Positions 1-4,812 of a stretch of DNA of 6,567 nt are shown here, one piece after another. The translations under genes and the position numbers were made by a program. Under the pieces are notes generated by a model. That model worked only from the letters and a program-made list of their open reading frames with translations, did not search any database and was not told the DNA's origin. Within the stretch, counting starts at the first letter, position 1. The number at the start of each line of letters is the position of its first letter. This stretch comes from Desulfobacterales bacterium (lineage in GTDB: Bacteria > Desulfobacterota > Syntrophobacteria > B119-G9). The stretch spans positions 1 through 6,567 of the forward strand of contig JALXAI010000218.1 in NCBI GenBank assembly GCA_026992215.1, given 5' to 3'.

Positions 1-40
1 TAATTTACCGGAGAAAAACTAAAACTGGTGGAGTTTTACT

Positions 41-439
41 ATGAAGCAAATACTTATCGTTGATGATTCCACTACAGCCCGAATGTGTATTAGGAGGTGC
101 TTGCAGAGCGCCGGTTTCATTGATGTCAAATTTTACGAGGCACAAACAGGCGAGGAAGCACTGGAAGTAATGCAGGCAGAAGGAGTTATACCGGATCTTG
201 TTGTCACCGACATAAATATGCCTGTCATGAACGGTGAGGCACTTCTAAAGAGGATAAAATCGAGCCCCAGGTACACCGAAATACCTGTTGTTATTATAAC
301 AAGTGCGGCGAACCAGTCCATGGTAAAAAGGCTAACCCAAATCGGAGCTCACGCGGTACTGAATAAACCGATAACACCGGCCAGTTTCTCTGACGTACTG
401 GATTCCGTAGCACCATTTTCGGAAAACAGCTGGGGATAG
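41..439 (+). CDS. Single-domain response regulator (CheY-like receiver)
   Basis: This 132-residue protein is a receiver domain and nothing else, so it should act by protein-protein contact or as a phosphate carrier in the cytoplasm. All the receiver landmarks are visible: the acidic pair D8-D9 in ILIVDDS, the phosphoacceptor D57 in VVTDINMP, the switch Thr T87 in VIITSA, and the conserved K109 in LNKPITP. By chance these carry the same numbers as in E. coli CheY, and N59 two residues after the Asp is also shared. The start is supported by GGTGGAG at 27-33, 7 bases before the ATG. The CheX-like gene begins 11 bp after the stop and is very probably co-transcribed. Being next to a phosphatase suggests that this receiver is the phosphatase substrate. 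No DNA-binding or enzymatic output domain is present. The family call is firm; whether it serves chemotaxis is not shown. Confidence 0.96.
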   Translation: MKQILIVDDSTTARMCIRRCLQSAGFIDVKFYEAQTGEEALEVMQAEGVIPDLVVTDINMPVMNGEALLKRIKSSPRYTEIPVVIITSAANQSMVKRLTQIGAHAVLNKPITPASFSDVLDSVAPFSENSWG

Positions 440-450
440 AAGGAGACCTG

Positions 451-921
451 ATGATACGTAGCTCAGATGTATTAAGCAAAAAGATCGAGACGACCGTAGC
501 CTCCACCCTTGAAAAGATGATCTTCATGGAAGTGTCCGTTCAAGAAGATTCTCCGGCTACGGAAGCCAAAGCCCCAATACTCGCATCACTGAAGGTGCTC
601 GAACCCTTCCAAGATAAATTCGAAGTTGCGATAGATCGGGAGCTGGCTTTTGATATTGCCAGACTGCTCTTCAATACTTTGAAAGAAGAAGTAACTGAAG
701 AACTGGCAAGGGATTTTACCCTGGAAATCCTTAACTTGCTGGCAGGCTCCATTATGGGATCGCTGATTAGCAAGGAAAGGCATTTCAGGCTGGGAATACC
801 GGAAATAGAAGAAAAAATCCCGAAAAACCTGAAAGCCTTTGACCACTGTTTTAGCGTTAATGGAAAAACATTGTATCTCAAAAGACCGGCGTCAAATAGG
901 TTTTCCCAATTCCTCGCATGA
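451..921 (+). CDS. CheX-like CheY-phosphate phosphatase
   Basis: This 156-residue cytoplasmic protein fits the CheC/CheX/FliY phosphatase family, which speeds dephosphorylation of CheY-type receivers. The central helix carries one ExxN catalytic motif, E92 and N95, within TLEILNLLAGSIMG, the CheX arrangement of one active site per subunit (CheC usually has two). The N-terminal helix segment LEKMIFMEV (residues 20-28) also matches the family pattern, and the length is about that of CheX. ATG 451 is preceded by AAGGAG at 440-445 in the short gap after the receiver gene, which indicates translation from one mRNA. CheX proteins work as dimers; that is family knowledge, not visible here. The C-terminal strand region after residue 105 is less diagnostic. 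A non-enzymatic CheX-fold scaffold is the main alternative, but the intact ExxN argues for activity. Confidence 0.88.
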   Translation: MIRSSDVLSKKIETTVASTLEKMIFMEVSVQEDSPATEAKAPILASLKVLEPFQDKFEVAIDRELAFDIARLLFNTLKEEVTEELARDFTLEILNLLAGSIMGSLISKERHFRLGIPEIEEKIPKNLKAFDHCFSVNGKTLYLKRPASNRFSQFLA

Positions 922-1064
922 TAGCTGATCACGATAGTGCCCATGAGGGAAAAGGAAAACCCGGCTGCCAGCGAACCGAAAGAAATACCAGCGTAGACGC
1001 GGAGCAGGCAACGATTTTAAAAGAAGCGGTTGTAGCACCCAGGGCCTTCAGATTAATTGCTTAA
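918..1064 (+). CDS. Possible 48-residue ORF coupled to the CheX-like gene
   Basis: The ATG at 918 overlaps the TGA stop of the CheX-like gene as ATGA, the classic arrangement for translational re-initiation, and the frame then stays open for 48 codons to TAA at 1062-1064. The peptide starts MIADHDSAHEGKGKPG and is hydrophilic, with charged and Gly/Pro residues in its first half and a short mixed helix (EQATILKEAVVAPR) near the end. I recognise no domain. There is no independent Shine-Dalgarno of note in the end of the upstream gene, so expression would depend on coupling. A 48-codon open frame can arise by chance, and an ATGA overlap is a weak argument alone, so this is only a candidate. Confidence 0.25.
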   Translation: MIADHDSAHEGKGKPGCQRTERNTSVDAEQATILKEAVVAPRAFRLIA

Positions 1065-1702
1065 ATTCCACCGGACCCCGGCGTTTATTGATAGCAAAAA
1101 GTCCGGGAATGATGAGAAGAAGACTACCCCCTGCGAGCGCACATTATTGCAGCTATCAGCCTTTTTCCATGCTCACGAGATATCATCCCCGTTCCACCTC
1201 TTAAGAATCCCTCTTGCTACCTGCCATACGATTTCCACCCGGGATATCCTTCAAAGCGAAGGCAGCCTTTCCTCACACCGAATGCCTCTTTTCCCCTTGA
1301 TTCCACTGCTGTAAATCCCAACCACCCGAATCTAAATTGGCACCTGGAAACTACCCTGCTGCCGCACCTTTCATCAAGCAGCGTGGATACCCGGATCAAA
1401 GAAAAACTCCCGCTTCTTGCCAGTGTTATCATTCATGATCTTTCCACCGGAACCTACCGAGAAGCAATTTCTCTAACCCGACAAAATAGCCAAGGAGAAA
1501 AATCGAGAGCCTAAAAAATTCGTACTCCAGCTTCGACCCTGTCAAGAATGGTTTCTCAGCCAGCTTTACTGGTCAGTGGAAATAATACGCTCTATGGCCA
1601 TGACAGATCAGGTATTATACAGCCATCTCAAGGCTTTAAATTATTCCACGGCGGAGTTAAAATAGGGAAAATACCGGGAACAAAGACACAAAACCACCAT
1701 GT

Positions 1703-1785
1703 TCCAAAATGGCATAGTCCAAAATGGCAACAGGGCAATATCTAATGAATTTAAAGCGCATTCCGTTTGATTACTACCAAAATGG
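1703..1785 (+). repeat. Three CCAAAATGG copies, two in 15-bp tandem
   Basis: TCCAAAATGGCA occurs at 1703-1714 and again at 1718-1729, exactly 15 bp apart. A third CCAAAATGG lies at 1777-1785. The core has near-dyad ends (CCA-AAA-TGG). The 15-bp period preserves reading frame and gives PKWHS-PKWQQ in one plus frame, so it may simply be a small tandem duplication. Spaced copies in a gene-poor region could also be a protein-binding array. Confidence 0.5.
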
Positions 1786-1954
1786 GACGGCAGGAGGGAA
1801 GCCGGCCAGAGGGATATACGATCCTGGAAATAATACCCCCGAGCATAAATATTGTGTAATTACAGGTATTTCAATAGAGTGGCTGCCAGGCAGCAAAAAA
1901 CTTATTGTTGGAGACGGTCGCTTTTTATGTACGAAGTATAGTCACTTGTATTAA
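1724..1954 (+). CDS. Weak candidate ORF, 76 residues, unknown
   Basis: The frame has an amino-acid mix that looks more protein-like than its surroundings, rich in Gly, Asn, Tyr, Asp and Lys, with segments such as IPFDYYQNGTAGGKPARG and GISIEWLPGSKKLIVGDG that suggest short beta strands and turns. I recognise no family. Neither the ATG at 1724 nor the in-frame ATG at 1745 (69 residues) has a clear Shine-Dalgarno; the first lies inside the second tandem repeat copy. An in-frame TAG stands just upstream at 1715-1717, so it cannot extend in this frame. It may be the tail of a broken gene whose earlier part lies in another frame between about 1480 and 1745, or a chance frame. Confidence 0.2.
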   Translation: MATGQYLMNLKRIPFDYYQNGTAGGKPARGIYDPGNNTPEHKYCVITGISIEWLPGSKKLIVGDGRFLCTKYSHLY

Positions 1955-1998
1955 TCATGCGAATCTCAGTTATGCTTTCTTGCTAAAGAGGTGAAAAA

Positions 1999-2043
1999 AT
2001 GGCATGGAATTGGCTTAAGTTGATGTCAGAAAGATTTCGTTGA
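1999..2043 (+). CDS. Possible 14-residue leader ORF
   Basis: ATG 1999 follows AAAGAGGTG (1985-1993) after five A residues, the best plus-strand ribosome-binding site between the CheX-like gene and the kinase-like gene. The frame encodes MAWNWLKLMSERFR and stops with TGA at 2041-2043. It ends 44 bp before the kinase-like start. It could be a leader peptide, or the remains of an earlier N-terminus for the following gene, since the kinase-like frame is closed by TAG at 2064-2066 and has only a weak ribosome site. The same bases also fit a sigma-54 promoter; if that is used, transcription would begin downstream of the ATG and this ORF would not be translated from that transcript. Confidence 0.25.
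   Translation: MAWNWLKLMSERFR
2000..2015 (+). promoter_or_regulatory. Sigma-54-like -24/-12 element upstream of the kinase-like gene
   Basis: TGGCATGGAATTGGCT matches the sigma-54 consensus TGGCAY-G-N4-TTGCW at all but one fixed position (TGGC instead of TTGC). The invariant GG and GC are separated by exactly 10 bases, as required. Transcription would start near 2026-2028, giving a leader of about 60 bases before ATG 2088. No enhancer-binding protein or enhancer site is visible. The location in front of a signalling gene is what makes it worth keeping; a chance match is possible. Confidence 0.35.
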
Positions 2044-2087
2044 GTACCACCAAACAATTACCGTAGGCTGAGAGATACGCGAATACG

Positions 2088-2813
2088 ATGGTCGGTTCCT
2101 TTCTGACGATAGAAAATTCCAATAGGAAGCGAATCAGCAGAAAACTTCGATTGGAGGTTTCGGAAAAACTGCAAGCTTGCGGTGAAATGCTGGAATTTGC
2201 ATGTGAGAGGATTGCCGAGGAGGGTTCCGTTCACTTGAAAAAGCCTTTACAGGAACTACTTCTTTTGAATAATCAGATTTGCGACTCGGTATCCAGGCTT
2301 CTTACGGAGCTGGTTCCCCCGGCTGTCAATGAAATTGATCTCGCGGAGAGATTAAAAGATCTTTGCCTGGTTTTGCTCGGACCCTATGGCATAAGGTCAT
2401 TTGTTCTTTCTGACGGAAATTCTCCGAGGGGTCACTCGGTATTGGGGAATGTGTTTTTCAAGGTGGCTATGGAAGCATTGATGAATATCTCGAAGCATTC
2501 GAGGGCGAGAAGAGCCGTGATTACTATTCAGGAAGTATCCGATGAGTACTCGCTGACAATTGCCGACGACGGCATTGGATTTGATCCGGGGATTCTGAAA
2601 AGACCTGATAGCCATTGCTGTCTGGGTCTGGTAATCATGAATTCCTGGGTAAATTGCGTGGGTGGTCACCTCTTTGTTGATACGAAGGAGGGAGAAGGAA
2701 CGCGTGTTATAGCTAAAGTGAACATCAAGCGGGGAGTTCGAGATTTGGTAGCAACTGACGTGGTCGACAGACGTGGAATTCAAGACATGACTGCCGGACA
2801 GCAAACACCCTAA
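2088..2813 (+). CDS. NarL/DegS-class histidine-kinase-like ATPase lacking the phosphoacceptor His
   Basis: This 241-residue soluble protein has the two parts of a HisKA_3 sensor kinase core and no membrane or sensor domain. Residues about 12-92 form the dimerisation helices; residues about 119-212 form the GHKL ATP-binding domain. That domain shows an N-box with N133 in AMEALMNISKHSRAR, a G1 box D160-D161-G162-I163-G164 in IADDGIGFDP, and a G2 region with G180-L181, GG at 192-193 and G202-E-G204-T205. In HisKA_3 kinases the first helix reads ERxRIAxELHDxVxxxL; here NRKRISRKLRLEVSEKL places R21-L22 where the phosphorylated His and its Asp should be. ATP binding looks retained but normal autophosphorylation does not. 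The ATG is the only start after the in-frame TAG at 2064-2066, and its ribosome site is weak. The 30-residue tail after the ATPase domain is unrecognised. It could be a regulatory pseudokinase or partner of another kinase; catalysis at a different residue is less likely. Confidence 0.85.
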   Translation: MVGSFLTIENSNRKRISRKLRLEVSEKLQACGEMLEFACERIAEEGSVHLKKPLQELLLLNNQICDSVSRLLTELVPPAVNEIDLAERLKDLCLVLLGPYGIRSFVLSDGNSPRGHSVLGNVFFKVAMEALMNISKHSRARRAVITIQEVSDEYSLTIADDGIGFDPGILKRPDSHCCLGLVIMNSWVNCVGGHLFVDTKEGEGTRVIAKVNIKRGVRDLVATDVVDRRGIQDMTAGQQTP

Positions 2814-3084
2814 TACCTACAAGAATGAAATATCAGGTATGTTCCGCAAGACTCGTTATGCCGGGTTAAGTGCCTGAACTACTAACCGAAACACCTCCCG
2901 TCTCCCTTCCCGGGTATCAGCACAAGAGGTCATACGACAGTATTCCGGGCTTGAATGCATATGAAAAGAACACGGGAAGTAACGGAGTTCCTGGAGATTA
3001 TCCTGAGACAAAGTGACTCCCGGTTCCCCTGGTAAAACTTAATGATTTGTACTGACTTCCGGCAACCCGATTATGGGAGTCGGC

Positions 3085-3135
3085 ATGAACAGACTGGTGG
3101 TGGAATCCCCACCATACCAAGTAAGAAGACCGTAA
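3085..3135 (+). CDS. Possible 16-residue leader ORF before the PAS kinase
   Basis: ATG 3085 is preceded by GGGAG (3075-3079) at suitable spacing, encodes MNRLVVESPPYQVRRP and ends in TAA at 3133-3135, one base before the kinase ATG at 3137. An in-frame ATG at 3073 would give 20 residues. The kinase itself has only a weak purine stretch (AAGAAG) upstream, so ribosomes finishing this short ORF could restart on the kinase. The hairpin at 3096-3118 lies inside this ORF. The peptide has no recognisable function, and chance is a real alternative. Confidence 0.25.
   Translation: MNRLVVESPPYQVRRP
3096..3118 (+). other. Hairpin just upstream of the PAS kinase start
   Basis: TGGTGG (3098-3103) pairs perfectly with CCACCA (3109-3114) around the loop AATCC, and GG (3096-3097) can add two pairs with CC (3117-3118) across a two-base bulge. 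It ends 18 bases before ATG 3137, close enough to affect ribosome access. No T-run follows, so it is not an intrinsic terminator. Confidence 0.4.
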
Positions 3136-3136
3136 T

Positions 3137-4777
3137 ATGAAAATGAAAGAACAGGTTCTGGCACTAGGATCAAACACAACCCTGCTAGAAAAATTGGAAA
3201 AGAAACTGGGTGAGTACGCAATCAAGTTAATAAAGGCCGGGTCGCTTAATAGTATTTCAGGTAGCGTGTTGGAGGGCGAATATGATGCAATACTGCTGGA
3301 CGCGGGGTCTTTCGATATCGATCTGGAAACCCTGTTGGACCGGGCAGAGAAAGCCTTCCCGTCGGTCCAGGTGGTATTAATCATAAGAGAAAAGGATAGG
3401 GACATTGCAGAGGCGGCCTTCAGGGAAAGCAGGGTTTTCGATTATTACCTGGCACATGAGGCTGACCCTGAGAAGATCGTTCGGGGTATCCTGAGAACCG
3501 TTGAAATCCGAAAAGTGCTCCGGGGTATGGGCGTTCAGAAATTACCGGGGCAGGCGCATCATGAAAGAAGATCAGTTAATGCAGCAACCGGTATCCCCGA
3601 TATCCTGAAAGCCCGGGACCTGACCGCGACCTGTCTTTCTCCGACCTCCGTACCCGTGCTTAGATCGGTTTTTGACAACATGAAATCCCCCCTTATCATC
3701 CTCGATAAGGAACTGAAAATAAAAGCGATCAATCGCGCCGCACTGTCATATTTTAATCTGGAAGACAAAAGGGGAATACTCGAGGGGCCGTGTTACCTGG
3801 CATTAAGATCCGAGGAAGTACCTTGCAGTGGCTGTAGAATTCTGGATGCGATAAACACAGGAAGGTCACTGTGTATTCGCAAGTCGGCTTTCCAACGAGC
3901 GAACAGGTGGGAAGAAATCAATATTTATCCCATCCCTCATCGTGGGGAAACAATTGGTGCCCTTGTCCAGATAAACGACATTAGCTCAGTGAAGGAGATA
4001 GAAACAAGGTTCGGTCAGACAGAAAAACTCGTTTCCCTCGGGCTACTTGCTTCAAGTATCGCCCACGAAATTAACGGTCCCAACAACTTAATTACTTTCA
4101 ATATCCCGGTATTGAGAGACTACCTGACCGAGCTGCTTCCCGTAATAGAGAAGTACATGGTTCAGCCTGATGAAATCATGGTAATGGGAAGACCATATTC
4201 CGAGGTAAAAAGGGATATTTTTGCTATACTGGACAGCATTCAACATGGATCGGAACGAATCAAGATTATTGTGAGCGAACTTTCGAGGTTTATCAGGGAA
4301 CGGGACGAAAGGCAGACAAGGCCGGTGAGCGTAGAGGAAGTTATAAACAGGGCCCTCACCGTGTGTGGGAACAAGGTGCGGAGAGCGGTGAGACATTTTG
4401 AAATTAAGCTCGAAGAATCGCTCCCCGTGATAGAGGTCAACGCAGGGGACCTTGAACAGGTACTGATAAATTTACTTGTGAATGCCGCGCAGTCCATAGA
4501 CAAGGAAAACTCGTGGATAAGGCTAAGCGTGAAGACGCGCACCGCAGAGGAAAGAAAGGAATTATCTATCGAGATTGCGGACAATGGTTGTGGCATAGAA
4601 CCCGATGTGCGCAACCGAATTTTCGAACCGTTTTTTACCACAAAACCCGTTGGGCAGGGAACCGGCCTGGGACTTTCCATCTGCAAAACTCTCATGGATT
4701 ACATGGGAGGAAAAATTGAAGTGGAAAGTGAACCGGGGGTGGGAAGTACTTTCAGGATCATCCTCCCCGCCAAATAA
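3137..4777 (+). CDS. Soluble PAS-domain sensor histidine kinase with degenerate receiver-like N-terminus
   Basis: This is a 546-residue cytoplasmic kinase with no membrane segment. Residues about 5-125 have the alternating strand-helix pattern of a receiver (VLALGSN, DAILLDAGSFD, VQVVLII, VFDYYLAHEADPEKI), with D55 at the phosphosite position but no acidic pair after strand 1 and no conserved Lys. Residues about 175-290 are a PAS domain (VFDNMKSPLIILD, INRAALSYFNL) with C219, C230 and C233 in GPCYLALRSEEVPCSGC. The phosphoacceptor is H310 in SLGLLASSIAHEINGPNN. The ATPase domain has N449 in LINLLVNAAQS, D482-N-G-C-G486, the F-box FEPFFTTKP from F496 and G508-TGLGLS. It should autophosphorylate at H310 in response to a cytoplasmic or redox cue read by the PAS domain. 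H310 to N449 is 139 residues, longer than in EnvZ (104). ATG 3137 follows an in-frame TAA at 3122-3124; ATG 3143 is a possible alternative. No output regulator is adjacent. It converges with the transporter gene. Confidence 0.95.
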   Translation: MKMKEQVLALGSNTTLLEKLEKKLGEYAIKLIKAGSLNSISGSVLEGEYDAILLDAGSFDIDLETLLDRAEKAFPSVQVVLIIREKDRDIAEAAFRESRVFDYYLAHEADPEKIVRGILRTVEIRKVLRGMGVQKLPGQAHHERRSVNAATGIPDILKARDLTATCLSPTSVPVLRSVFDNMKSPLIILDKELKIKAINRAALSYFNLEDKRGILEGPCYLALRSEEVPCSGCRILDAINTGRSLCIRKSAFQRANRWEEINIYPIPHRGETIGALVQINDISSVKEIETRFGQTEKLVSLGLLASSIAHEINGPNNLITFNIPVLRDYLTELLPVIEKYMVQPDEIMVMGRPYSEVKRDIFAILDSIQHGSERIKIIVSELSRFIRERDERQTRPVSVEEVINRALTVCGNKVRRAVRHFEIKLEESLPVIEVNAGDLEQVLINLLVNAAQSIDKENSWIRLSVKTRTAEERKELSIEIADNGCGIEPDVRNRIFEPFFTTKPVGQGTGLGLSICKTLMDYMGGKIEVESEPGVGSTFRIILPAK

Positions 4778-4812
4778 GCTACCTTTTTCGGGACACTGTA
4801 TCTCCCGGGGTG

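Larger units (their letters stand above)
1065..1998. other. Gene-poor region, possibly decayed coding DNA
   Basis: I find no convincing gene here. One plus-strand frame is open from 1116 to 1511 (132 codons), is closed by a single TAA at 1512-1514 and reopens to 1745, but it has no ATG until 1548 and a Pro/Ser/His-rich composition. A second plus frame runs 1477-1662 without a usable start. A third is the candidate ORF at 1724-1954. The strand composition changes: the plus strand is C/T-rich over roughly 1120-1340, unlike the purine-rich coding strands of the flanking genes. On the minus strand a good Shine-Dalgarno (AAGAGGTGG, 1202-1194) precedes an ATG at 1186-1184 that opens only 20 codons. 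CCGGAC (1071-1076) and GTCCGG (1101-1106) form an inverted repeat without a T-run. I saw no tRNA or transposase. Overlapping open frames with missing starts would fit a decayed insertion, but I cannot name the source. Confidence 0.5.
2814..3136. other. Intergenic spacer and leader between the two kinase-type genes
   Basis: No solid gene is present. Small frames include a GTG-initiated 48-codon frame at 2870-3016 and a 26-codon frame at 2955-3035; neither has a good ribosome site. Dyad symmetry is noticeable: ATACCT (2813-2818) with AGGTAT (2835-2840), and a perfect 7-base pair of arms GACTCCC (3015-3021) with GGGAGTC (3075-3081) around a 53-base loop. Neither is followed by a T-run, so I do not call a terminator. 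The last 60 bases hold a short leader ORF and a hairpin, listed separately. The length and symmetry suggest that the downstream kinase has its own regulated start. Confidence 0.5.

Noticed and set aside
540..944. Minus-strand 134-codon ORF opposite the CheX-like gene.
   Set aside because: It is a Ser-rich shadow of a well-supported phosphatase gene, with no domain and no ribosome site.
1057..1314. Plus-strand 85-codon ORF starting MLKFHRTPAF.
   Set aside because: No ribosome-binding site, unusual His/Ser/Pro/Leu-rich composition, and it overlaps a longer open frame of equally weak quality.
1217..1432. Minus-strand 71-codon ORF in the gene-poor region.
   Set aside because: Arg/Gly/Ser/Phe-rich with no recognisable motif; its start has no well-placed Shine-Dalgarno and another ATG in a different frame lies four bases upstream.
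2066..2078. GGCTGAGAGATAC resembles the conserved core of the TPP riboswitch.
   Set aside because: The other required parts are missing: no upstream GGGG-type P2/P1 segment and no downstream ACCTGA or GGATAATGCC-like block, and the downstream gene has nothing to do with thiamine.
2397..2804. Minus-strand 135-codon ORF opposite the kinase-like gene.
   Set aside because: It is antisense to the conserved ATPase domain and has no protein-like motif of its own.
4240..4695. Minus-strand 151-codon ORF opposite the PAS kinase.
   Set aside because: Ser/Leu/Thr-rich shadow of the conserved ATPase domain; the plus-strand reading is unambiguous.
4789..4807. CGGGA / TCCCG hairpin between the convergent kinase and transporter genes, considered as a terminator.
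   Set aside because: The stem is only five pairs, and the T-run precedes it on the plus strand, giving an A-run on the minus transcript; neither gene gets a stem followed by U residues.
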